Shown piece by piece: positions 1 through 7,130 of a stretch of DNA of 18,072 nt. Source of the DNA: Cyanobacteria bacterium UBA1186 (lineage in GTDB: Bacteria; Cyanobacteriota; Vampirovibrionia; Gastranaerophilales; Gastranaerophilaceae); NCBI GenBank assembly GCA_002309875.1, contig DBYM01000069.1:7429-25500 (forward strand), written 5' to 3'. Numbering within the stretch: the first letter of the stretch is position 1; the number at the start of each line of letters is the position of its first letter. The notes beneath the pieces were generated by a model. The model saw nothing but the letters and a program-made list of their open reading frames with translations, made no database searches and was not told where the DNA came from. Position numbers and translations under genes: made by a program.

Positions 1-141
1 ACGATAATGAACAAGACACGGATTTTTTCAGAAAAGGCAAAGGTTCCGTTTAAGGATAAAATATTTTCAATAAAACAAGACAATACATATTTAACTGTTA
101 CAATAATGTTTATAAAGTTTAAATTTAATATGAGGAAGTAG
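1..141 (+). CDS. C-terminal tail of a probable glycan-biosynthesis protein (5' truncated by window edge)
   Basis: The first reading frame is open from the left edge to a TAG at 139-141, giving 46 residues of a protein whose start lies outside the window. The tail contains KIFSIKQDN followed by TVTIMFIKFKF and a basic end. From memory, tails of the form 'IFSIKN...hKVITIlGIKIKFK' recur on glycosyltransferases and other surface-polysaccharide proteins, so a glycan enzyme is likely but not shown. The stop is only two bases before the gmd ATG, and the gmd ribosome binding site (132-138) lies inside the last codons, so the two are probably co-translated. The frame is short, so chance openness cannot be fully excluded. 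Confidence 0.6.
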   Translation, partial: TIMNKTRIFSEKAKVPFKDKIFSIKQDNTYLTVTIMFIKFKFNMRK

Positions 142-143
142 AA

Positions 144-1229
144 ATGAAAAAAGCGCTAATTACGGGTATAACAGGTCAGGACGGAAGTTATCTTGCGGAG
201 TTGCTTCTTGATAAAGGGTATGAAGTTCACGGAATGAAACGCAGAGCGTCATCTTTTAACACGTCAAGAATTGACCATTTATATCAGGATATACACGAAA
301 ATTCAAGATTTAAATTACATTATGGAGATTTGTCGGATTCGTCAAATTTGATAAGATTAGTTCACGATATTGAGCCTGATGAAATTTATAACCTTGCGGC
401 ACAGTCCCACGTTAAAGTATCCTGGGATTGTCCTGAATATACTGCGGATTGTGATGCTTTGGGGACTTTGAGACTTCTGGAAGCAATCAGAATGAATAAG
501 TTTGAAGACAGGACAAAATTCTATCAGGCATCGACTTCCGAATTGTTTGGTTTGATTCAGGAGCCGATTCAGAGTGAAAAAACTCCGTTTTACCCGCGCT
601 CACCTTATGCGGTTGCAAAACTTTATGCATATTGGATTTGCGTGAATTACAGAGAAAGTTTCAATATGTGGGCAGCAAACGGAATTCTGTTCAACCACGA
701 ATCTCCGAGAAGGGGAGAGACCTTCGTTACGAGAAAGATTACGATGGCAGCCACGAAAATTAAAGTCGGTTTGCAGGATAAATTATACCTCGGTAATTTG
801 GGAGCAAAGAGAGACTGGGGACATGCAAAGGATTATGTCGAAGGTATGTGGAGAATTATGCAGCAGGATAAACCGTCAGATTATGTACTTGCAACGGGTG
901 TGACCACTTCTATCAGAGATTTCTGCAAAATGACATTCAACGAACTCGGAATTGATATTGAGTTTGTAGGCGAGGGCGTAAATGAGAAGGGTATTGATAA
1001 GGCAACAGGAAAGACACTTATTGAAGTTGATCCGAGATACTTCAGACCTGCAGAGGTTGAATTGCTTCTTGGCGACAGTTCAAAGGCAAGAAAAGAATTG
1101 GGTTGGAAACCTAAATACGATTTGCAGGGACTCGTAAAAGAAATGGTTGCTGAAGATTTAAAACTTGCAAAGAAGGAAAAGACGCTCAGAGAAAGCGGAT
1201 ACGAGGTTTTGATTCCGCAAGAGGTTTAA
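144..1229 (+). CDS. gmd: GDP-mannose 4,6-dehydratase
   Basis: Converts GDP-D-mannose to GDP-4-keto-6-deoxy-D-mannose, the first step to GDP-L-fucose and related 6-deoxyhexoses, in the cytoplasm. It is an extended SDR enzyme of 361 residues, close to the usual length. The NADP-binding GxxGxxG is GITGQDG at residues 8-14, NLAAQSHV is at 83-90, and the catalytic set is visible as T131, E133, Y155 and K159 (STSELFG and SPYAVAK). The ATG has GAGGAAG five bases upstream. It is followed four bases later by the SGNH gene and, two genes on, by fcl, which uses its product. All are on one strand with 2-12 base gaps, so a glycan operon is clear. Very sure of the family and activity. Confidence 0.97.
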   Translation: MKKALITGITGQDGSYLAELLLDKGYEVHGMKRRASSFNTSRIDHLYQDIHENSRFKLHYGDLSDSSNLIRLVHDIEPDEIYNLAAQSHVKVSWDCPEYTADCDALGTLRLLEAIRMNKFEDRTKFYQASTSELFGLIQEPIQSEKTPFYPRSPYAVAKLYAYWICVNYRESFNMWAANGILFNHESPRRGETFVTRKITMAATKIKVGLQDKLYLGNLGAKRDWGHAKDYVEGMWRIMQQDKPSDYVLATGVTTSIRDFCKMTFNELGIDIEFVGEGVNEKGIDKATGKTLIEVDPRYFRPAEVELLLGDSSKARKELGWKPKYDLQGLVKEMVAEDLKLAKKEKTLRESGYEVLIPQEV

Positions 1230-1233
1230 TTTA

Positions 1234-2004
1234 ATGCAGATAAAGTTTATCCAGAAAATAATAGATTTTATCAGAGGCAAAAATCTGTCGGATATTGATA
1301 CGGTTAATGTCAAAGATAAAATCATCTGTGTTGGGGATTCTCATGTAAATTTTTTTAGCGGGAACGAGAAGATTTCGTTCAGGAATTTTAAAAACGATAT
1401 CAGAAATTGTAATGATAAACTGAAAGAGTTTGCGACTTTCCACTTAGGGCCTGCATTGGCTTACAACCTGAATAAATCCGATACAAAGACCAGGGCAAGG
1501 GAAAAAATACAGTTTCTTATTGATGAAAAATACATTACGGAAAGGTCTGTCGTGCTGCTATGCTTTGGCGAGATTGACTGCAGAGTTCATGCGGTAAAGC
1601 AGGCGGAAAAAGAAAATATCCCTCTTGAAACCGTTGTTGAAAAAATTGTAAAAGAATATCTTGATGGATTGGATATTTTCCCGAAGGGTTGTAAAATATA
1701 TTTATGGTCGCCTGTTGCAAGCGGGACATTTACAAAGGAACTTGTAGAGGAATTTCCTTCTTACGGTACCTGTAAGGAAAGAAACCGTGCAACGGAACTT
1801 TTTGGAGAAGAACTGAAAAAGCAGGCGGAAGCCCGTAATGTCGGGGTGTTATCTATCTTTAAAAATTTAATTGACGGAGACTATAATACCATTGAGAAGT
1901 ATTACTCAAAAGACAAATGCCATATAAGCCAAAAGGCATGGAAATTTGCGAAAGATGAATTGATGAAAATTGAGGAGTACAGGTCTTTACAGGGGACTAA
2001 ATAG
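1234..2004 (+). CDS. SGNH/GDSL-type hydrolase-like protein in the fucose operon
   Basis: A 256-residue protein with the spaced blocks of the SGNH superfamily: GDSH with the nucleophile Ser at residue 36 (block I), GEID at 112-115 in the position of block III, and DKCH with Asp227 and His230 (block V). Members remove or transfer acyl groups, often acetyl, on sugars. There is no signal peptide or membrane segment, so it should be cytoplasmic or peripherally bound. Residues 5-17 form a basic amphipathic stretch containing QKIIDFIRGKN, nearly repeated at the start of the next gene. It begins four bases after gmd with only a weak GAGG upstream, which suggests coupling. The place between gmd and fcl suggests action on a fucose-containing glycan or its precursor. 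The substrate is unknown, and block III has Glu-Ile-Asp rather than the usual G-x-N-D, so activity is not certain. Confidence 0.7.
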   Translation: MQIKFIQKIIDFIRGKNLSDIDTVNVKDKIICVGDSHVNFFSGNEKISFRNFKNDIRNCNDKLKEFATFHLGPALAYNLNKSDTKTRAREKIQFLIDEKYITERSVVLLCFGEIDCRVHAVKQAEKENIPLETVVEKIVKEYLDGLDIFPKGCKIYLWSPVASGTFTKELVEEFPSYGTCKERNRATELFGEELKKQAEARNVGVLSIFKNLIDGDYNTIEKYYSKDKCHISQKAWKFAKDELMKIEEYRSLQGTK

Positions 2005-2016
2005 GAGTATTTCGGT

Positions 2017-2622
2017 ATGGGAATTTTTCAGAAACTTATTGATATAGCAAGAGGGAAAAACGAATATCTGCAAATCCATGGGAAAGGTAATGAGGTTGTT
2101 CTTTGCAGAAAATCAAAGACCAAAGTTATAATATACGGCAATAATAATAAAGTTTTCATAGATGAAAGCATAAAAAGATTTCCATGCACGGTTTATATAG
2201 GAGTGGTAGATTGCCCGACGGACGGCTGTACCGTTACGGTCAAAAAAGGCTGTACTTCAAACGGTATTACCATAAGATGTTTTGAAGATAACTCCAAAGT
2301 CGAAATCGGAGAGGATTGTATGTTTTCGGCAAACATTGCGATTGAGTGTACCGATACGCATGCGGTATTTGATATCAATACCAAAGAACTTTTGAATGCG
2401 GGCAGTTTTGTAAAATTAGGAAACCATGTCTGGGTTGGAGCGGATACTTCAATATTAAAGAATACCAATATTCCGAACAATTGTATTATAGGAAGACAAA
2501 GTCTTGTAACCAAGAGTTTTGAGGAAGAAAATTGCCTTATTGCAGGCTCTCCCGCTCAGATAAAGAAAAAGAATATAAATTGGTCAAGGTTACGTCCGAA
2601 ACAGTATCAGGCGCAGAAGTAA
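2017..2622 (+). CDS. Left-handed beta-helix (hexapeptide repeat) O-acyltransferase
   Basis: A 201-residue protein with degenerate hexapeptide repeats: GNNNKVFIDE, CTVTVKKGC, SKVEIGEDCMF, GNHVWVGADTSIL, NCIIGRQSLV, and the closing IAGSPAQIKK. This is the arrangement of trimeric acetyl-CoA-dependent sugar O-acetyltransferases. The likely catalytic His is His115 in the TDTHAVFD segment, which matches the 'D-x-H-x-I/V-F-D' motif of this family. AGGAG at 2003-2007, nine bases ahead of the ATG, supports the start. Residues 5-15 (QKLIDIARGKN) copy the N-terminal motif of the preceding SGNH protein. It sits between gmd and fcl, so O-acetylation of a deoxyhexose-containing surface glycan is the likely role. 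The acceptor sugar cannot be told from sequence. Confidence 0.85.
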   Translation: MGIFQKLIDIARGKNEYLQIHGKGNEVVLCRKSKTKVIIYGNNNKVFIDESIKRFPCTVYIGVVDCPTDGCTVTVKKGCTSNGITIRCFEDNSKVEIGEDCMFSANIAIECTDTHAVFDINTKELLNAGSFVKLGNHVWVGADTSILKNTNIPNNCIIGRQSLVTKSFEEENCLIAGSPAQIKKKNINWSRLRPKQYQAQK

Positions 2623-2634
2623 GGGAAGGTAAAC

Positions 2635-3576
2635 ATGGATAAGAACATTAAAATATACATAGCAGGGCACAGAGGTCTTGTCGGAAGTGCGATAAAGCGT
2701 GAATTTGAACGCAAGGGTTATACAAATCTTGTATATAGAACCCACAGCGAATTGGATTTGACCGATTCAAAAGCGGTTGCGGAATTTTTTGAACAGGAAA
2801 AACCTGATTGGGTAGTTCAGGCAGCCGCAAAAGTAGGCGGGATTTTGGGCAATAACACATATCCCGTTGAGTTTCTGCTTGAAAACCTAAAAATACAGAA
2901 TAATATAATTGAAAATTCTTACAAATCAGGTGTCAAGAAACTGATGTTTTTAGGCTCATCTTGTATTTACCCGAAAAATACACCGCAGCCGATGAAGGAG
3001 GAATATCTGCTTTCCGATTATCTTGAAAAAACAAATGAAGGTTATGCGCTTGCCAAGATTTGCGGGATAAAACTCTGCAATTATTACAACCGTGAATACG
3101 GTACAAATTTCATGTCCTGTATGCCCTGCAACATGTACGGAACGGGAGACAATTACCACCCTCAGAATGCACACGTTATACCTATGCTGATAAGAAGATT
3201 TCATGAGGCAAAGGTTAACGGGCTGAAAGAAGTTGAAGTTTGGGGTACGGGCACTCCGAGAAGAGAATTTTTGTTCTCCGATGATTTGGCGAATGCTATT
3301 GTATTTCTTATGGAAAACAAAGATGCAAAAGATGTGGGCGAATTTATTAATATCGGCTCGGGTTATGATATGACAATTTCGGAAATAGTTGAATTAATAA
3401 AGGAAACGGTCGGATTTGACGGTAAGTTGGTTTATGACAAAACCAAACCTGACGGAACAATGCTTAAACTTATGGACGTCTCCAAGATGAAGGCTTTGGG
3501 CTGGGAAGCGAAGACCAAACTTAAAGACGGACTGAAGATTGCATATAATGATTTTTTATCAAGATACGAGGGATAA
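2635..3576 (+). CDS. fcl: GDP-L-fucose synthase (GDP-4-keto-6-deoxymannose epimerase/reductase)
   Basis: Carries out the 3,5-epimerisation and NADPH-dependent 4-reduction that turn the Gmd product into GDP-L-fucose. At 313 residues it is of normal length (E. coli Fcl/WcaG is about 320). It shows GHRGLVG at 11-17, AAAKVGGI at 63-70, Ser108 and Cys110 in GSSCIYP, Tyr137 and Lys141 in GYALAK, and His180 in NAHVIP. These match, one residue shifted, the E. coli catalytic and epimerase residues as I recall them. GGAAGG lies just upstream of the ATG, 12 bases after the acyltransferase stop. With gmd present, complete GDP-fucose synthesis from GDP-mannose is encoded here. The fucosyltransferase is not in the window. 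Confidence 0.97.
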   Translation: MDKNIKIYIAGHRGLVGSAIKREFERKGYTNLVYRTHSELDLTDSKAVAEFFEQEKPDWVVQAAAKVGGILGNNTYPVEFLLENLKIQNNIIENSYKSGVKKLMFLGSSCIYPKNTPQPMKEEYLLSDYLEKTNEGYALAKICGIKLCNYYNREYGTNFMSCMPCNMYGTGDNYHPQNAHVIPMLIRRFHEAKVNGLKEVEVWGTGTPRREFLFSDDLANAIVFLMENKDAKDVGEFINIGSGYDMTISEIVELIKETVGFDGKLVYDKTKPDGTMLKLMDVSKMKALGWEAKTKLKDGLKIAYNDFLSRYEG

Positions 3577-3582
3577 CCGATA

Positions 3583-4188
3583 ATGTTTGATTATTTTAAA
3601 GGCCATATAACCGATAAACGCAAAAGTTCTAAGGGCGCATTTATAACCGTCGAGAGTTCGGACACCGGTTACCTTATGGAGGTAACGGACAGGGATTTTG
3701 ATTCCTGTGAGGTCGGCGAGGATAAGAGAAAGTATTATGCTTCTTTGATACACAGAGAAGATGCGATGCTTTTGTACGGATTTTTAAACAAAGAAACGAG
3801 GGATATTTTTCAGATTTTGCTTTCGGTTTCGGGAGTTGGTGCAAAGATGGGACTTGCTCTTTTGAACGAGTTTGATGTTTGTGACCTGATTTCACTTGTA
3901 ATTGACGGGAATTTTAAAGAACTCACGAGAGCAAAGGGTGTCGGCCCCAAGTTGGCGCAGAAGATTATACTCGAACTTAAGGACAAACTGATTAAGACGG
4001 AACTTCCGGTTTCTTCGGACAAACTGCCGAGAAATCAGGCGATGGACGATGCACATTCCATAATGCTTTCACTCGGTTATGACAACAAAGAAATTGAGGA
4101 AGCGCTATCCCGGGTGATGAGTACGGTAGAGGACAAATCGAATCCGGAGGAAATTCTGAGGAAAGCGTTAACGGTTTTATCAATGTAA
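3583..4188 (+). CDS. ruvA: Holliday junction branch migration complex subunit RuvA
   Basis: The tetrameric DNA-binding subunit of RuvAB, which holds Holliday junctions while RuvB drives branch migration. At 201 residues it has full length (E. coli 203). It shows the N-terminal OB-fold ending in HREDAMLLYGF (57-67), two helix-hairpin-helix motifs (SGVGAK at 83-88 and KGVGPK at 118-123 followed by LAQKIILELKDK), an acidic or variable linker, and the C-terminal RuvB-contacting domain (about 153-201). The start has GAGGG (3568-3572) overlapping the fcl stop, six bases between genes, so it appears to be the last cistron of the glycan operon rather than paired with ruvB or ruvC. A strong terminator follows at once. 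Confidence 0.97.
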   Translation: MFDYFKGHITDKRKSSKGAFITVESSDTGYLMEVTDRDFDSCEVGEDKRKYYASLIHREDAMLLYGFLNKETRDIFQILLSVSGVGAKMGLALLNEFDVCDLISLVIDGNFKELTRAKGVGPKLAQKIILELKDKLIKTELPVSSDKLPRNQAMDDAHSIMLSLGYDNKEIEEALSRVMSTVEDKSNPEEILRKALTVLSM

Positions 4189-4196
4189 AAGTTTGT

Positions 4197-4226
4197 AAAA
4201 TTGCCTTTGAAAAAAGGCAATTTTTT
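4197..4226 (+). terminator. Rho-independent terminator after ruvA
   Basis: A perfect 12-base-pair stem AAAATTGCCTTT / AAAGGCAATTTT closed by a GAAA tetraloop, with a six-T run. It begins nine bases after the ruvA stop and ends the glycan-ruvA operon. The next gene starts within 40 bases, so its promoter must lie inside or just after this structure. Confidence 0.92.
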
Positions 4227-4264
4227 ATTTCAGCGGTTTTTACATGAGCAGAAAAAGGCCGGCT

Positions 4265-5905
4265 ATGAATTTCGAAATTCCAAAACTTAATTTAAGTGTG
4301 CAGAGATTCTCTTTCAGAGGGAAGGATAATTATTCTTCCCAAAATGTTATTACTTCAAAGCAGCCTGATAACATTATTCCCGTATATGGAGATGATGTTA
4401 TAAGAACAAAACCGGCGCAGTTAAGTCTGTTTGTTCTGCACGATTTTCACGGGCAGAACATAAGAATGGAAAGGGCTTATACCGCTGCGACTCAGTTTGA
4501 CAGAGATACACTGATGAAGGACGATGAGGTTTTTGACAAAAATATTCCCGTTGATAAGTTCAAAGTTGCATCGGGAGATATGTTTTTAGGCGAAAACAAA
4601 GAAGAATTGAGAGCGGTAAATGAATTTCTGAATATTGCGGGCATAATGGCAAATGCAGTCGGAAACCATGAGTGCGATGCCCCGATTGAAATGTTTGCAG
4701 AGGTGGTAAAAGACAGAAATTACAAACTTTTGGGAGCAAATATGCACCCGAATAAGAATAATGCTATGAGCAATATTCTTGCTTCTTCATTTATTGTCGA
4801 AAAGAATGGAAACAGATACGGCTTTATCGGGATAGCACCTCCGGATATGCCAAAACATATGAAAAGGCCGGAAGATGCCGACGCATTTAATATTTCTGAT
4901 ATGGAAAATACCGTAAAAGATATACAGAAAGAAGTTGACAAGATTAAAAAGCAGGGCGTGAACAAAATTATTTTGCTTTCGCACGCGGGCCTGGACAATG
5001 AAAAATACATAGCAGAACATGTTACGGATATAGATATAATTTTGGGAGCACATACTCACAATTTGTTAAAGGAAGCAAAGAAGGGCGAAAACCTTTTGCT
5101 TTCTCCGAAAAATGAGCCGGTGCTTATTATGCAGGTCGGAAGAGACGGAGAATACATAGGAGTGCCGAATATTGATTTTGATGAGGCAGGGAAAATAGTT
5201 AAGATTCAGTATAACGTATTAAAGACTGATGAGTTTGCGAGGAGTAACGTTGCCAAGAATGCCATAGAGAGTGTTCTTGGCAAACCTGAGATTGTGGGAA
5301 CATTATCTTATGTTGAAGATATGCCTAAAGATATCTATGCAAAAGAAAATCCTCATTGCAGTTTTATAGCGGACTGTATGAGAGAAGAGTTGGGTACTGA
5401 TATAGCGATAATGAATTCCGCAAATATCAGAGGTAAATTCCAAAAAGGTAACGTAGATACAAGAGACCTGAAACTCATTTCACCTTTTGGTAACAAAATG
5501 TGTGTGATTGTAGCGACCGAGCAGGAATTGGTTAACAGTATGAATACTGTTATTAAGAAGTCTATGCAGTCGGAATTCCATCGTCCGGGAATATTTCAGG
5601 TTTCGGGCCTGAGATATGAATATTCGGAATCTCAGGGTAAGATGACAAAATTAACTTATATTGACAGAGACGGAAAAGAGCGTTTAATTGATTTGGACAA
5701 TCCCGCATATGACAAACTATATACTATTGCGGTAGATGACTATTGCGCAACGAGTGACACTGCGGGCATGAATCTGAGAAACAGATTTGACGAGTCCGAT
5801 ATTCATTTTGATTTTGATAAGGAAAAATTGGTCGGAGATTATTTGAGAAAGCAGACCTCTCCCGTTGAAATAAAGTCAGACGGCAGAATTACAGTAGTTC
5901 CTTAA
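4265..5905 (+). CDS. 5'-nucleotidase / UDP-sugar hydrolase family metallophosphatase
   Basis: Two-domain metallophosphatase of the UshA/YfkN type. The N-terminal dinuclear-metal domain shows DFH (Asp60, His62), GD (104-105), GNHE (133-136), SHAG (238-241) and GAHTH (260-264), numbered from the ATG at 4265. The C-terminal 5'-nucleotidase substrate domain (about 335-545) includes MNSANIRG, ISPFGN and the QVSGLRYEY segment. Such enzymes release phosphate from nucleotides or split nucleotide-sugars. An in-frame ATG at 4244 would add seven residues (MSRKRPA) but has no Shine-Dalgarno site; the chosen ATG has AAAAAGG six bases upstream. Unlike most relatives there is no N-terminal signal peptide or anchor; the N-terminus is a polar stretch with FSFRG near residue 15. 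A weak promoter TTGCCT-17-TTTATT (4201-4229) overlaps the terminator. The exact substrate is unknown. Confidence 0.9.
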   Translation: MNFEIPKLNLSVQRFSFRGKDNYSSQNVITSKQPDNIIPVYGDDVIRTKPAQLSLFVLHDFHGQNIRMERAYTAATQFDRDTLMKDDEVFDKNIPVDKFKVASGDMFLGENKEELRAVNEFLNIAGIMANAVGNHECDAPIEMFAEVVKDRNYKLLGANMHPNKNNAMSNILASSFIVEKNGNRYGFIGIAPPDMPKHMKRPEDADAFNISDMENTVKDIQKEVDKIKKQGVNKIILLSHAGLDNEKYIAEHVTDIDIILGAHTHNLLKEAKKGENLLLSPKNEPVLIMQVGRDGEYIGVPNIDFDEAGKIVKIQYNVLKTDEFARSNVAKNAIESVLGKPEIVGTLSYVEDMPKDIYAKENPHCSFIADCMREELGTDIAIMNSANIRGKFQKGNVDTRDLKLISPFGNKMCVIVATEQELVNSMNTVIKKSMQSEFHRPGIFQVSGLRYEYSESQGKMTKLTYIDRDGKERLIDLDNPAYDKLYTIAVDDYCATSDTAGMNLRNRFDESDIHFDFDKEKLVGDYLRKQTSPVEIKSDGRITVVP

Positions 5906-6677
5906 TAGCAGAGGGTAAATATTTTGGTATATCGGAAGCGAGGACAGAGTATTCGGTTAAGTCCTGTGATGCAAGTTCTCCTGCCCTTGAATGCAGATAT
6001 ACCCCGAGTTTTGCGGCTTCAAATATTTCCATTTTTTGCGCAAGCAAACCCGAGATGATTCCCGCAAGAACATCTCCCGTTCCGGCTTTTGCGAGTGCGG
6101 AATTTCCGTGTTCGTTGATGTGAATTTGTGAATTCTTGTTGCAAATAACAGTTCTGTGCGTTTTGAGAACGGTTACACAACCGTATTTTTCCGAAAGCCG
6201 TTTTGCCGAATTTTCAGTATCACCAAGAATTTCTTCAACATTTACCCCAAAAAGTCTTGCGGCTTCTGCCGGGTGCGGAGTGATAACGGTATTTTCGGGT
6301 AAAATTATGCTTTTTCCTGCGAGTAGGTTTAAACCGTCGGCATCAATAATTACGGGAAGGTTTTTGGCCGAGTGAATAAAATCAAAAAGAAATTTTTCGG
6401 CATTCTTATCTTTGCCCAATCCGCAGCCTATAAGCATTACAGTATAATTTTCAATATTTTTCAGGGCATCTTCACGTGATAAATATACCGCCTCCGGAAG
6501 CATTTGGGATACCGAATTAATTACCTTATCGCACGACGCCAAAGCAACATAGCCCGCTCCTGCCTTTAGTGCTCCCAGAGAAGATAAATATGCCGCTCCT
6601 ATATAGTTTTCAGAGCCTGCAACGTTAAGAACTTTCCCAAAAGTTCCTTTATTCGAATTTTGTTCTCTGTATGGCAT
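5889..6677 (-). CDS. nnrD: ADP/ATP-dependent (S)-NAD(P)H-hydrate dehydratase
   Basis: Repairs hydrated NADH and NADPH, using a nucleotide cofactor to restore the reduced dinucleotide. It has the ribokinase-like YjeF-C/CARKD fold. Visible motifs are KGTFGKVLNVAGS (10-22), LKAGAGYV, the GCGLG turn, DADGLN, TPHPAEAARL and the anion-hole/catalytic GNSALAKAGTGDVLAG with Asp202. At about 262 residues it is a stand-alone dehydratase without the N-terminal NnrE epimerase domain found in many bacterial fusions. A TTG at 6689 would add four residues and overlap trmL; the ATG at 6677, one base after the trmL stop with GGA seven bases upstream, is preferred. It is the last gene of a minus operon. Its 3' end overlaps the 3' end of the converging 5'-nucleotidase gene by 17 bases. 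Confidence 0.93.
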   Translation of the reverse strand: MPYREQNSNKGTFGKVLNVAGSENYIGAAYLSSLGALKAGAGYVALASCDKVINSVSQMLPEAVYLSREDALKNIENYTVMLIGCGLGKDKNAEKFLFDFIHSAKNLPVIIDADGLNLLAGKSIILPENTVITPHPAEAARLFGVNVEEILGDTENSAKRLSEKYGCVTVLKTHRTVICNKNSQIHINEHGNSALAKAGTGDVLAGIISGLLAQKMEIFEAAKLGVYLHSRAGELASQDLTEYSVLASDIPKYLPSAIKELL

Positions 6678-6678
6678 C

Positions 6679-7128
6679 TTATAATCCAATTTGTCTTATA
6701 ACCTCATATAGCGTTATTGCAACCGAATTTGAAAGGTTTAAACTCCTCTGTCCCTCTTTCATAGGGATTGTAACTGCTGTTTCCTGCGTAACATATTCCT
6801 GCGGGAGGCCTCTTGTTTCGGGCCCGAAAACGATAAAGTCTCCGTCACGGAACTGAATATCCGTATATTTTTTCTTTGATTTTGTTGTCAGATAATAAAA
6901 TTTACCGTCAGGGAACATTTTAAACAATTCGTCCATTGACTCAATTTTATGCAAATCAACACTGTCCCAATAGTCCAAACCTGCGCGTTTCGTGTATTTG
7001 CTTGCAAGCGAGAAACCGAGTTTGCCTATAAGGTACAAAGAAGCACCCGTGCAGGCGCACAGACGAGCAATATTTCCCGTATTCTGCGGTATTTCAGGCT
7101 CGTATAGCACAACGTTGAGTTTGGCCAT
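6679..7128 (-). CDS. trmL: tRNA (cytidine(34)-2'-O)-methyltransferase TrmL (SPOUT family)
   Basis: Methylates the 2'-hydroxyl of the wobble base in certain leucine tRNAs, using S-adenosylmethionine. The 149-residue protein is a minimal SPOUT methylase (E. coli 157). It shows PEIPQNTGNIARLC (11-24), KRAGLDYWDSV, motif 2 FGPETRGLP (101-109) and motif 3 IPM followed by RSLNLSNSVAI (128-138), which form the trefoil-knot cofactor site. GAGGG (7135-7139), six bases ahead of the ATG, lies within the last codons of the preceding phosphatidyltransferase gene, with only two bases between the genes, so translation is probably coupled. Very sure of the family; substrate position is assigned by similarity to TrmL/CspR. 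Confidence 0.95.
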   Translation of the reverse strand: MAKLNVVLYEPEIPQNTGNIARLCACTGASLYLIGKLGFSLASKYTKRAGLDYWDSVDLHKIESMDELFKMFPDGKFYYLTTKSKKKYTDIQFRDGDFIVFGPETRGLPQEYVTQETAVTIPMKEGQRSLNLSNSVAITLYEVIRQIGL

Positions 7129-7130
7129 TT

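Noticed and set aside
2193..2513. 106-codon open frame on - opposite the acyltransferase
   Set aside because: Antisense to a confident gene, no family likeness and no ribosome binding site that stands out.
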